53,547 nucleotides of DNA. Source: JAJAZB01 sp964244295 (GTDB lineage Bacteria; Bacteroidota; Bacteroidia; Cytophagales; Spirosomataceae). Made by a program: the position numbers and the translations under genes. The notes under the pieces are model-generated. The model had not been told where the DNA came from and did not search any database. It saw only the letters and a program-made list of their open reading frames with translations. Shown here one piece after another: positions 1 through 7,449 of the stretch; position 1 is the first letter of the stretch; each line of letters starts with the position of its first letter. The stretch lies in NCBI GenBank assembly GCA_964244295.1, contig CAXTIG010000048.1:1-53547 (forward strand). Reading direction: 5' to 3'.

Positions 1-238
1 AGGCAAAATCAGAGGTTGTAAAATGTTGATTTACAGTTAAAAGACAAGTCTAGTAGTATACTTTCCTTACAATTATAACTGACTCTATTTATCGTATAAT
101 AAAAGCAAGGGCTATGTCCTGACATATAACGATCTATTATGATCTACATGATACAAAAGATTAGTTCTGATTTTTGGTAAAAATTTTTGATAGTCCTAAG
201 AAAGTAATGATAGATAGTAGTGAACGACGAAAAACTGG
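1..238. other. AT-rich stretch with no recognisable gene
   Basis: This stretch is clearly richer in A and T than the DNA after about 240. No frame shows a protein that I recognise. It stops abruptly where the DUF4249 fragment begins, which suggests a recombination or deletion junction that removed the 5' part of that gene. Confidence 0.5.
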
Positions 239-727
239 ATGGTGTTGGACGTAAAGCGTTACTTTTTTGGAAAAGGAAAGACTCAACCGCACCAGTCGGG
301 CAGACAGATCACGGATCGGCGGGTGGCGCAGATTCCTTTTTATCACCCCCCCCCGTGCCTAGTTGAAATCCGGCAGTCGGCCCTGACTCAGGGTGCCTAC
401 GGGTACTATAGACTCTTGAATGATCAGACTCAAAAGACGGGAGGGCTGGCCGACACGCCCCCGGTACCTCTGATAGGAAACGTGCGCAACTTGGGTGACG
501 AGCGGGAAAATGTTATCGGCTATTTCACGGCTTCGGGCGTTTCCCCGATGCGCTACTGGCTCGACCGGCGCAGTAACACGGGCACTGCCCCCGGATTATT
601 CGTTGCTCTCAACGGTCGGGAGCCAAATCGACAAACCGGCAGTCCGGTACGTGGTCGTCCACCCTTGGCCGTCTGTGTGTCCAGTACCAATCGGACGCCC
701 TTGAAACCCGAGGGTTGGAGGGAGTAA
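239..727 (+). pseudogene. C-terminal fragment of a DUF4249 lipoprotein
   Basis: The frame matches only the end of DUF4249 proteins, Bacteroidota surface lipoproteins often found with TonB-dependent receptors. Recognisable pieces are the block YYRLLNDQTQKTGGLADTPP, the motif GNVRN, the block RRYWLDRR-like YWLDRRSNTG, LFVALNGR, and the closing TNRTPLKPEGW. A full family member is several hundred residues long and starts with a signal peptide and lipobox. Here an in-frame stop at 221-223 and the AT-rich DNA before it leave only about 140 to 160 residues and no signal sequence. It is therefore probably a remnant rather than a working gene. The family call rests on memory of the motif set. Confidence 0.6.
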
Positions 728-756
728 ACGAAAAGTTTTCAATCTGAAACCTGTCC

Positions 757-1272
757 ATGCCCGCCTTCCCCCACTACCCCCAACTCGATCAAATGGACTG
801 CGGCTCCACCTGCCTACGCATGGTGGCCAAGCACTACGGGCGGAGTTTTACGGCGCAATCGCTGCGGGAAAAGGCACAAATTGGCAAAGAAGGCGTGTCG
901 CTACTGGGCATTGCCGAAGCCGCCGAAGCCATCGGGTTTCGCACGCTGGGCGTAAAAATTCCCTTTGAAAAATTCGCCGCCGAAGCCCCGCTGCCTTGCA
1001 TCGTTCACTGGCGGCAAAATCACTTCGTGGTGGTACATCGGGTGAGTGGAAAGTTGAACGTTGAAAATGGAAAGTTGGGGGAGTGGATGCGGCGGGTTTG
1101 GGGCGGCAAGCAGGCACCCAACCCTGATTTGTTCACGCATCCGCCCGCTTCGTTTGAGTTTCTCAAAAACGAAGAAATCCTCTTCCAAACCCCGCCCGCC
1201 CCCCAACTTTCCACTCTCCACTTTCCACTCAAAAAGGGACGGTTCACGTCGCCGACCCCGCCAAAGGGCTGA
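757..1272 (+). CDS. C39 peptidase domain of a disrupted peptide-export ABC transporter (5' fragment)
   Basis: The first about 95 residues form a C39 (bacteriocin-processing) peptidase, the N-terminal domain of exporters that cut double-glycine leaders and export the peptide. The catalytic cysteine is Cys15 in QMDCGS and the histidine is His89 in QNHFVVV. After codon 95 (about 1041) the frame runs into a repeat insertion ending near 1235. The expected third motif, VHVADPAKG, reappears at about 1245-1271 but in a different frame, continuous with the transporter that follows. The last about 75 residues of this ORF are therefore read-through of the insertion. Unless the insertion is spliced or bypassed, the peptidase and transporter are no longer one protein. 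The original gene would have spanned 757 to about 3204. Confidence 0.8.
   Translation: MPAFPHYPQLDQMDCGSTCLRMVAKHYGRSFTAQSLREKAQIGKEGVSLLGIAEAAEAIGFRTLGVKIPFEKFAAEAPLPCIVHWRQNHFVVVHRVSGKLNVENGKLGEWMRRVWGGKQAPNPDLFTHPPASFEFLKNEEILFQTPPAPQLSTLHFPLKKGRFTSPTPPKG
1043..1235. repeat. heptamer-built inverted repeat inserted in the C39 transporter gene
   Basis: The left arm (about 1044-1081) is a run of seven-base words such as GTGGAAA, GTTGAAC, GTTGAAA. The right arm (about 1199-1230) is its approximate reverse complement. Between them is a nested inverted repeat with GGATGCG near 1085 and CGCATCC near 1136. The element separates the peptidase histidine motif from the VADPAKG motif and shifts the reading frame. 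Confidence 0.75.
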
Positions 1273-1343
1273 TTGCCTACACCGCCGGGGAATTCTGCGA
1301 AGGCTGGCTGGCAACCCAGCAGGGTGGGCGCGGGGAGGGGGTC

Positions 1344-3176
1344 GTGCTGCTGCTCGAACCTACGCCCCAGTTTTTTGACCGGGAAGACGAAAAACCAGCG
1401 GGTTACGGCTTCGGGCGGGTGCTGGGCTACCTGAGTCAGTACCGGGCTTTGTTGCTGCAATTGCTGCTGGGCTTGCTGGTGGGGAGTGGGTTGAATCTGC
1501 TGTTTCCGTTTTTGACCCAGTCGGTGGTGGACGTGGGCGTGAATACCCAGAACCTGCCCTTCGTGTACCTGGTGCTGGGGGCGCAACTGGCGCTGATGGC
1601 CGGGCGGCTGTCGGTGGAGTTCATCCGCAGTTGGATTCTGCTCCACATCAGCACCCGGCTCAATTTGAGCATCCTCTCCGATTTCCTGGTCAAGCTCATG
1701 CGCCTGCCCGTGTCGTTTTTCGACACCAAGCAATTCGGCGACCTGATGCAACGCATCGGCGATCACCACCGCATCGAAGCCTTCCTGACCGGGCAGACGC
1801 TCAACGTGCTGTTTTCGCTGTTCAACCTGTTCACCTTCAGCATCGTGCTGGCGCTGTTCAACCTGAGCATCTTCGGCGTTTTCGCCGGGGCGAGTCTGCT
1901 CTACGTGGGCTGGGTGGCGCTGTTTCTGCGCCAGCGCCGTAAGCTCGACTACCGCCGTTTCGACGCTTCGGCCAAAAGCCAGAGCGCCCTCATCGGGCTG
2001 ATTCAGGGAATGCAGGAAATCAAACTGGCCGGGGCCGAGCGCCCGCTGCGCTGGGGCTGGGAGCGGATTCAGGCCCGCCTGTTCCGCCTGCAAATGCGGG
2101 GTTTGGCCCTGAGCCAGTACCAGCAGGCGGGGGCGTTTACGCTCAACGAAGGCAAAAACATCGTCATCACCTTTCTGGCGGCGCAGGCCGTCATCGCCGG
2201 GCAAATGACCCTGGGCACCATGCTGGCCGTGCAGTACATCATCGGGCAGTTGAACGGGCCGGTGGAGCAGTTGGTCGGGTTCGTGCAGGGTTTGCAGGAC
2301 GCCAAAATCAGCCTCGAACGCCTCAACGAAATCCACACCCTCGACGACGAAGAACCCACCGACCGCCCCCGCCTCGACCGCCTGCCCGCCTACGAAAGCC
2401 TCACGCTCCGCAACCTGAGTTTCACCTACCCCGGCGCGGGCAACGAACCGGTGTTGCAAGCCCTGAGCCTGACCATCCCTGCCCGCAAGACCACCGCCAT
2501 CGTGGGCATGAGCGGCAGCGGCAAAACCACGCTGCTGAAATTGCTGCTGCGGTTTTACGAACCGGCGGGTGGCGAAATAAGCCTCACCCCCGGCCCCTCT
2601 CCTGCTGAGAGGGGTGCCTTGAAATCCGTTCGGATTTCCCCCCTCTCAGCAGGAGAGGGGCCGGGGGTGAGGTTGCACAACATCAGCCACACCCATTGGC
2701 GCAGCCAGTGCGGGGTGGTCATGCAAGACGGTTTCCTGTTTTCCGACACCATCGCCCGCAACATCGCCGTGGGGCAGGAGCGGATCGACGTGGAGGGCCT
2801 CACCCACGCGGCGCGGGTGGCTAACGTCGAAGAGTTCATCGAATCGTTGCCGTTGGGTTACAACACCAAAATTGGGGCCGAGGGCAGCGGCATCAGCCAG
2901 GGGCAGCGCCAGCGAATTCTCATCGCCCGCGCCGTGTACAAAGACCCGCAGTTCCTCTTTTTCGACGAAGCGACCAACGCCCTTGATGCCAACAACGAAG
3001 CGCAGATTTTACAAAATCTGGAAGAATTTTTTCGGGGCCGGACGGTGGTGGTCGTAGCGCACCGGCTGAGTACGGTTAAAAATGCGGATCAGATTGTGGT
3101 ACTTGACAAAGGCCGGATTTCTGAAGTGGGGACGCACACGGAGTTGACGGCTCGACGGGGGATTATTGGCGGTTAG
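1344..3176 (+). CDS. Membrane and ATPase part of the disrupted C39-type ABC exporter (3' fragment)
   Basis: This frame holds a type-1 ABC exporter membrane domain (several hydrophobic segments from about 1430 to 2290) and a nucleotide-binding domain. The Walker A is GMSGSGKTT, the signature is ISQGQRQR, Walker B is FLFFDEAT and the switch histidine is in VVAHRLS. The coding frame is open upstream to about 1239 and reads VHVADPAKG, the end of the C39 domain, so GTG 1344 is only the first start-like codon and not a natural start. A palindrome at 2582-2672 adds about 30 in-frame residues. At the end, adding one T near 3163 would give the usual ending (GIYWRLVKNQLEMDS, stop at 3202-3204), so the present stop at 3174-3176 looks like a frameshift. 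The partner adaptor is at 4259 and the likely substrate at 3362. Confidence 0.85.
   Translation: MLLLEPTPQFFDREDEKPAGYGFGRVLGYLSQYRALLLQLLLGLLVGSGLNLLFPFLTQSVVDVGVNTQNLPFVYLVLGAQLALMAGRLSVEFIRSWILLHISTRLNLSILSDFLVKLMRLPVSFFDTKQFGDLMQRIGDHHRIEAFLTGQTLNVLFSLFNLFTFSIVLALFNLSIFGVFAGASLLYVGWVALFLRQRRKLDYRRFDASAKSQSALIGLIQGMQEIKLAGAERPLRWGWERIQARLFRLQMRGLALSQYQQAGAFTLNEGKNIVITFLAAQAVIAGQMTLGTMLAVQYIIGQLNGPVEQLVGFVQGLQDAKISLERLNEIHTLDDEEPTDRPRLDRLPAYESLTLRNLSFTYPGAGNEPVLQALSLTIPARKTTAIVGMSGSGKTTLLKLLLRFYEPAGGEISLTPGPSPAERGALKSVRISPLSAGEGPGVRLHNISHTHWRSQCGVVMQDGFLFSDTIARNIAVGQERIDVEGLTHAARVANVEEFIESLPLGYNTKIGAEGSGISQGQRQRILIARAVYKDPQFLFFDEATNALDANNEAQILQNLEEFFRGRTVVVVAHRLSTVKNADQIVVLDKGRISEVGTHTELTARRGIIGG
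2582..2672. repeat. 33-bp-arm palindrome inside the ABC transporter gene
   Basis: The arms at 2582-2614 and 2640-2672 are exact reverse complements (beginning CCTCACCCCCGGCCCCTCTC). The loop contains a second small hairpin, GAAATCCG/CGGATTTC. It is translated in frame as a stretch beginning LTPGPSPAERG, placed in the ATPase domain between GGEIS and HNISHTHW, where relatives have a short loop. Words of this type are dispersed repeats in many bacterial genomes. Confidence 0.9.
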
Positions 3177-3274
3177 TAAAAAACCAGTTAGAGATGGATA
3201 GTTGAAAAACAACTCAGGGATTTCCCCCCCCCAAAAAATAAAAGAAAAATCCCTGAAAATTTAGGGTTTTCCAG

Positions 3275-3305
3275 TTGGAAGCATAAATTTTTTTTTATAC
3301 TATTG
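3275..3305 (+). promoter_or_regulatory. Candidate Bacteroidota promoter of the leader-peptide gene
   Basis: A TTG at 3275-3277 and TACTATTG at 3298-3305, separated by 20 bases, fit the -33 TTTG / -7 TAnnTTTG pattern with one mismatch. The predicted transcript starts about 50 bases before the start codon at 3362. Confidence 0.5.
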
Positions 3306-3361
3306 CAGTAGCCAAAGACGAAACTCCAAAATGGAGATGGGATGCGGAGGCACAACTAACT

Positions 3362-3544
3362 ATGTTAAACAAATTTAAAAAGTATGCGCTCACTCGTGAG
3401 CAGCAGAAAAAAGTGCAAGGAGGAACATATGGTTGCCACTACTATGATGCTGGAGGCAACCATATTGGTAGCAATTGGCACAATTGCTCAACAGCACCTG
3501 CCAATACCGCCAGATGTGTTTGCTGGGAGCATACAACCACCTAG
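3362..3544 (+). CDS. Double-glycine-leader secreted peptide precursor (bacteriocin-like)
   Basis: This 60-residue peptide begins with a basic, amphipathic leader that ends LTREQQKKVQGG at residues 10-21. This is the form of Bacteroidota leaders cut after Gly-Gly by C39 peptidases. The predicted mature part is 39 residues and has four cysteines (25, 42, 52 and 54), three tryptophan/tyrosine-rich spots and several Gly and His residues. The cysteines could form two disulfides. The gene lies between the C39 exporter and the HlyD adaptor and has its own promoter and terminator, as expected for the exported substrate. No modification enzyme lies nearby, so an unmodified bacteriocin or signal peptide is more likely than a heavily modified one. 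The activity is not known. Confidence 0.75.
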   Translation: MLNKFKKYALTREQQKKVQGGTYGCHYYDAGGNHIGSNWHNCSTAPANTARCVCWEHTTT

Positions 3545-3555
3545 TGTTTCATGAA

Positions 3556-3595
3556 AAAACTCTTCCAAGACTCGGCATTGGAAGAGTTTTTATTT
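3556..3595 (+). terminator. Intrinsic terminator after the leader-peptide gene
   Basis: A 13-bp stem, AAAACTCTTCCAA paired with TTGGAAGAGTTTT, has a 9-base loop and runs into a T-rich tail ending near 3595. It closes a one-gene transcription unit. Confidence 0.85.
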
Positions 3596-3622
3596 TAACA
3601 ATAATAAAGAGAATCCTTGAAA

Positions 3623-4246
3623 ATGAAGACTTTACATTTATTTTATTTACTTGCAGTACTGTCAGCCTGCTCTGATGGTAGAAAGGAAGCTAAGAAATTT
3701 TCTACTAAAGAAAAGAATGCAGAATTTGTCGATTCATTGACTATTCATCAAATATTCAATAGTACAAAAATAGATGCTTCAACTATAAACTTTGCAGCAA
3801 GTTGTCGTTCCTATTTATTGAATGACAGTCTGTCATATTATATATCAAATCAAATGGGAAAATTCGTAGATACGACCTCATTAAGTATGTCAAAAGTTAG
3901 TAAAAATTTAGACAAACCACTTATTTACAGAAGACTTTATAGTAAAAGTCATTTTGACAGATTATTAATTGAGCTATATTTACCTAGCCCTGATTTAGAA
4001 ATTGGAAGTATCAATTTAATTGGTGAAGACACCTTAATTATTGGCATAAGTGGTTGCAAGTATTCAGATAAAATTAAGAGTAGACACTCAGGCTTTAGGA
4101 TTTGTAAATTAATTTGTAGAATACAAGTGCCGGATAAAGAAAGGAAATATAAAATTTTTTTCACCCCTGCTCCCCATGATTCTGTAACGTTACTACAGCC
4201 TGTATCTTCCCCTTGGGCTTCAAAAGAGGGATGGAAATACAATTAA
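3623..4246 (+). CDS. AT-rich lipoprotein of unknown function in the export cassette
   Basis: The ATG at 3623 gives 207 residues, and a TTG at 3617 is less likely. A signal peptide of hydrophobic residues ends in the lipobox LSAC (Cys about 16 from the ATG), so the product should be anchored in a membrane of the periplasm or on the surface. I do not recognise the rest. It has a Ser/Thr/Lys-rich region followed by mixed beta-like segments, and three Cys residues in the mature part. The base composition is much more AT-rich than the flanking exporter and adaptor genes, as is that of the peptide gene, so the two may have arrived together. The location suggests a role in peptide immunity or handling, but this is a guess from context only. 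Confidence 0.6.
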   Translation: MKTLHLFYLLAVLSACSDGRKEAKKFSTKEKNAEFVDSLTIHQIFNSTKIDASTINFAASCRSYLLNDSLSYYISNQMGKFVDTTSLSMSKVSKNLDKPLIYRRLYSKSHFDRLLIELYLPSPDLEIGSINLIGEDTLIIGISGCKYSDKIKSRHSGFRICKLICRIQVPDKERKYKIFFTPAPHDSVTLLQPVSSPWASKEGWKYN

Positions 4247-4258
4247 CCTTGCAAGCAG

Positions 4259-5548
4259 ATGAAGGTTTATTACCCTGAAATTCGTTCCGAGGAAGTCCAG
4301 GAACTCATCGCCCGCCCGCCGCGCTGGCTGCTGCGCTGGGGCATCACGCTCGTGGCGCTGGTGCTGGCGGGCGTGTTGACGGGGGCCTGGGTCCTTCGCT
4401 ACCCCGACGTGGTGCGGGCTTCGTTTAAACTCACTTCGCTCAACGCCCCCAAAGCCGTACTGACCCGCAGCGAGGGCAAACTGGTGCGCCTGCTGGTGAG
4501 CGACCACGCCACCGTGCGGGCCGGGCAAGCGCTGGCCTACCTCGAAAGCACGGCCCGCCACGAGGATGTGCTGCGGCTGATGGCCGAGTTGGAACGCGCC
4601 GGAAACCTCGCCCGCCGCGACCAGTTGGAAGGACTAACCACGCTGCACCAGCACGACTTCCACCAACTCGGCGAATTGCAATCCAGTTTCCAAACCTTCG
4701 AGCAGGCGCACATTCAACTCCGGGCGTACCTGGCGGGCGGGTTTCACAGTCAGAAAAAAAGGCTGTTGCAGCGGGAGGTGCGGGATTTGGCCGCCCTCGC
4801 CGCCAACCTCGGCGAGCAACGCGCCCTCCAGCAGCGCGACCAGCAACTGGCCCAGGATGATTTTGAGGTGCAGCAACGCCTGGCGAACGACAACGTGATT
4901 GCCCCGCTGGAATTGAAGCGTGAAGAAAGCAAGCGCCTCGCCCGCGATTTTCCGTTGCAGCAAACCGGCGCGGCGCTCCTCAACAACGGCGTGGCACAGC
5001 GGGCCAAACAAAAAGAAATTCTGGAACTCGACCAGCAGGTGGCCGAGCAACGCGACCAGTTTCTGCAAACGCTCAACACCCTACGCAGTGCGGCGGAAGC
5101 CTGGAAAGCGAAGTACGTGGTGTCGGCTCCCGTGGCCGGGCGGGTCGTGTTTCCCTCGTTCGTGCAGGAAAGCCAGCACCTGACGCTGGGGCAGGAGTTG
5201 TTCTACGTCGCTCCGGCGCACACGGAATTCTTCGGTGAGTTGCGGGTGCCGCAGCAAAATTTTGGGAAGGTGAAAGCGGGGCAAACGGTGCTGGTGAAAT
5301 TCAGCGGCTACCCGTTTCAGGAATTCGGGGCCGTGCGCGGGCGCATCGAGTCCATCGCCGAAGTGCCCGTGCGCGACAGCGTGTTTCTGGCTAAAGTGGC
5401 GTTACCAGCGGGCCTGACCACGAATTTTGGCAAAACTCTTTCTTACAAAACGGGCCTGAGCGCCTCCGCAGAAATCCTGACCGACGAGACGCGGTTGCTG
5501 GAAAAGCTGTTTTACAACCTGCGCAAAATCACGGGTGCCCGGCAGTAG
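4259..5548 (+). CDS. HlyD-family membrane fusion protein (periplasmic adaptor)
   Basis: The 429-residue protein has a short cytoplasmic N-terminus, one membrane helix at about residues 25-45 (WGITLVALVLAGVLTGAWVL) and a lipoyl-like half (GKLVRLLVSDHATVRAGQAL). A long Gln/Leu/Ala/Glu-rich coiled coil covers about residues 90-280. The second lipoyl half and a beta-barrel region (VSAPVAGRVVFPSFVQESQH onwards) follow. Proteins of this type link an inner-membrane C39 ABC exporter to an outer-membrane TolC-like channel. It is next to the broken exporter and the Gly-Gly peptide gene, so it is the adaptor of that system. No TolC gene is in the window. The ATG at 4259 follows the lipoprotein stop by 12 bases, so the two may be co-transcribed. 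Confidence 0.85.
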   Translation: MKVYYPEIRSEEVQELIARPPRWLLRWGITLVALVLAGVLTGAWVLRYPDVVRASFKLTSLNAPKAVLTRSEGKLVRLLVSDHATVRAGQALAYLESTARHEDVLRLMAELERAGNLARRDQLEGLTTLHQHDFHQLGELQSSFQTFEQAHIQLRAYLAGGFHSQKKRLLQREVRDLAALAANLGEQRALQQRDQQLAQDDFEVQQRLANDNVIAPLELKREESKRLARDFPLQQTGAALLNNGVAQRAKQKEILELDQQVAEQRDQFLQTLNTLRSAAEAWKAKYVVSAPVAGRVVFPSFVQESQHLTLGQELFYVAPAHTEFFGELRVPQQNFGKVKAGQTVLVKFSGYPFQEFGAVRGRIESIAEVPVRDSVFLAKVALPAGLTTNFGKTLSYKTGLSASAEILTDETRLLEKLFYNLRKITGARQ

Positions 5549-5570
5549 ACGGTCGATTTCTGTAGCTTAT

Positions 5571-5610
5571 GAAAGCCCGGTTCCGCGTTGTGGAGCCGGG
5601 CTTTCTGTTT
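5571..5610 (+). terminator. Intrinsic terminator after the HlyD gene
   Basis: A 10-bp stem, GAAAGCCCGG (5571-5580) paired with CCGGGCTTTC (5596-5605), is followed by a short T-rich tail. Confidence 0.7.
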
Positions 5611-5613
5611 GCC

Positions 5614-5621
5614 TACCTTTG
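5614..5621 (+). promoter_or_regulatory. Candidate -7 promoter element of the GH32 gene
   Basis: TACCTTTG matches the Bacteroidota -7 consensus TAnnTTTG exactly and lies about 55 bases before the GH32 start. A TTG at 5588-5590 is the best upstream partner, but the spacing of 23 is long. Confidence 0.4.
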
Positions 5622-5675
5622 TCCGAACTGATAGGCTCTCGCAGGAAATACAAACGGTAGGCAGCCTCCTAAACC

Positions 5676-7274
5676 ATGCAAAATTTCATCAGAACCATTG
5701 CCCTCCTCGGCGTCGTCACGGTGGCTTGCCAACCCAACTCAAAAAAAGAAGCAGTTACGGAGAAAATCGACTACCGCCCGGCCTATCATTTCACGCCCCC
5801 CCAAAACTGGCTCAACGACCCCAACGGGTTGGTGTACCACGACGGCGAATACCACCTGTTTTACCAGCATAATCCGTTTGGCATGAAGTGGGGTCACATG
5901 AGTTGGGGCCACGCCGTGAGCAAAGACCTGCTCCGCTGGGAACACCTGCCGGTGGCGATACCCGAATTTACCGAAGGGGGGAAAACGACGGCCATTTTTT
6001 CGGGCAGCACGGTGGTGGACGAGGGGAACAAAAACGGCCTGTGCCTGCCGGGTACGAAAGACTGCCTGGTGGCGATTTACACCGGCAACGTCACGGCGGG
6101 CGACAAACACCTGGCGCAGTACCAAAACCTGGCTTACAGCGCCGACCGGGGCCGCACCTGGACGCAGTACGCCAAAAACCCCATCGTGGACATTGGCAGC
6201 AAGGAATTCCGTGACCCGAACGTGTTTTGGTACGCACCCCGGAAAAAATGGGTGATGTCCACCGTCAAGGCCACCGAACACCGCGCGGCGTTTTACGAGT
6301 CGAAAGACCTGAAAACCTGGCGCTTGATGAGCCACTTCGGCCCCGTGGGTGACACGACGAAAGTCTGGGAATGTCCGGCGTTGATGCCGGTGCCGATTGA
6401 AAACGAGTCGGGCCGGCCATCCGGGGGAAAATCAAAGTGGGTGCTGTTTATCTCGGCGGGTCACCCGCAGAGCGGCTACGTCGGGATGCAGTATTTCGTA
6501 GGGGATTTTGACGGGACGAACTTCAAACTCGACCCGGCCCATCCGAAACCCATCGCCACGGCGGCGAGTAACCGATTTGCCGGGTCGGTGGTAGATTGCG
6601 GCAAAGATTACTACGCAGCTATCCAATTCAATGGTTTACCCGCAGGTCAAACCGGCCCGCTGATGGTGGGCTGGCTCAACAACTGGGCCTACGCCAACGA
6701 CCTACCGACAAAGCCATTTAACGGGGTCTACTCGGTGCCTCGGCAAATCAGCCTCCGGCGCACCGCCGCCGGTCTGCAACTGATTCAACAGCCTGTAGCC
6801 GAACTGCGAAAGGTGGAACAACCGGCCTTCAGCATCAAAAACCAGGCGATTGACGGCCGCTACGAAGTGCCATTCACGGGCGACGCGTTCGACCTGGAAC
6901 TGACGCTGAAGCCCGGAACGGCCAAAACCGTGTTGCTGGCCTTGTTTGAAAGCGAGGGCGAACGCACGGTACTCCGCTACGACGTGGCCCGGCAGGAACT
7001 GGCTTTCGACCGCACTCAATCGGGCAACGTGGCGTTTCACCCCCAATTTTCCAGCGTCGAAACGGCAAAGGTGGCGCTGAAAGATGGCTCGCTGAAACTC
7101 CGCCTGCTGGCCGACAAATGCGTGGTGGAGGTATTCGCGCAGGATGGCGAGGCGACGATCACGGACCTGGTTTTCCCGACTAAAAACGAAGGCAAAATCA
7201 GCCTTACGGCGGAAGGCGGTTCGGCGCAACTGCAAACCCTGCAAATCAACCGGATTACGCTGCAAACTCCCTGA
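5676..7274 (+). CDS. GH32 family beta-fructosidase lipoprotein (levanase/fructanase type)
   Basis: The 532-residue enzyme should release fructose from fructans or sucrose. A signal peptide ends in the lipobox VTVAC (Cys18), so it is a lipoprotein of the cell envelope. The three GH32 hallmarks are present: WLNDPNG with nucleophile Asp48, FRDPNV with Asp180 as transition-state stabiliser, and WECP with acid/base Glu232. The five-bladed propeller is followed by the C-terminal beta-sandwich typical of the family (residues about 385-530). Exo-acting fructan beta-fructosidase is most likely. Invertase or endo-levanase cannot be excluded from sequence alone. It is a single-gene unit with terminators on both sides. 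No SusCD pair or fructokinase lies nearby. Confidence 0.92.
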   Translation: MQNFIRTIALLGVVTVACQPNSKKEAVTEKIDYRPAYHFTPPQNWLNDPNGLVYHDGEYHLFYQHNPFGMKWGHMSWGHAVSKDLLRWEHLPVAIPEFTEGGKTTAIFSGSTVVDEGNKNGLCLPGTKDCLVAIYTGNVTAGDKHLAQYQNLAYSADRGRTWTQYAKNPIVDIGSKEFRDPNVFWYAPRKKWVMSTVKATEHRAAFYESKDLKTWRLMSHFGPVGDTTKVWECPALMPVPIENESGRPSGGKSKWVLFISAGHPQSGYVGMQYFVGDFDGTNFKLDPAHPKPIATAASNRFAGSVVDCGKDYYAAIQFNGLPAGQTGPLMVGWLNNWAYANDLPTKPFNGVYSVPRQISLRRTAAGLQLIQQPVAELRKVEQPAFSIKNQAIDGRYEVPFTGDAFDLELTLKPGTAKTVLLALFESEGERTVLRYDVARQELAFDRTQSGNVAFHPQFSSVETAKVALKDGSLKLRLLADKCVVEVFAQDGEATITDLVFPTKNEGKISLTAEGGSAQLQTLQINRITLQTP

Positions 7275-7294
7275 CAGCGAGGTTTCCTGAGAGT

Positions 7295-7355
7295 GGGTTC
7301 AGGGGGCGGGTTCGGGCGGAAACGTTTCGAACCCGCCCCTGAACCCGCGCTTTTT
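7295..7355 (+). terminator. Strong intrinsic terminator after the GH32 gene
   Basis: GGGTTCAGGGGGCGGGTTCG (7295-7314) pairs with 7328-7346 over about 19 bp with one bulged G, and then CGCTTTTTGG follows. The stem lies 20 bases after the stop. Confidence 0.85.
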
Positions 7356-7441
7356 GGCTGCCTGATCCCAAAGGCTGGGTTCTCGCGGAAGATTTTCAAA
7401 AAAACTTTTCGGGAATGGCTGGCATTCAAGCTCGTTTCTGC

Positions 7442-7449
7442 TACTTTTG
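7442..7449 (+). promoter_or_regulatory. Candidate -7 element upstream of a noncoding stretch
   Basis: TACTTTTG matches TAnnTTTG exactly. No clear -33 TTG lies at the right distance. No coding sequence follows for 440 bases, which points to a noncoding transcript or a very long leader for rplC. Confidence 0.4.

Noticed and set aside
1020..2459. Long minus-strand ORF opposite the ABC transporter
   Set aside because: The product is rich in Gln, His and Arg and is the antisense of a clear exporter in GC-rich DNA; it has no domain.
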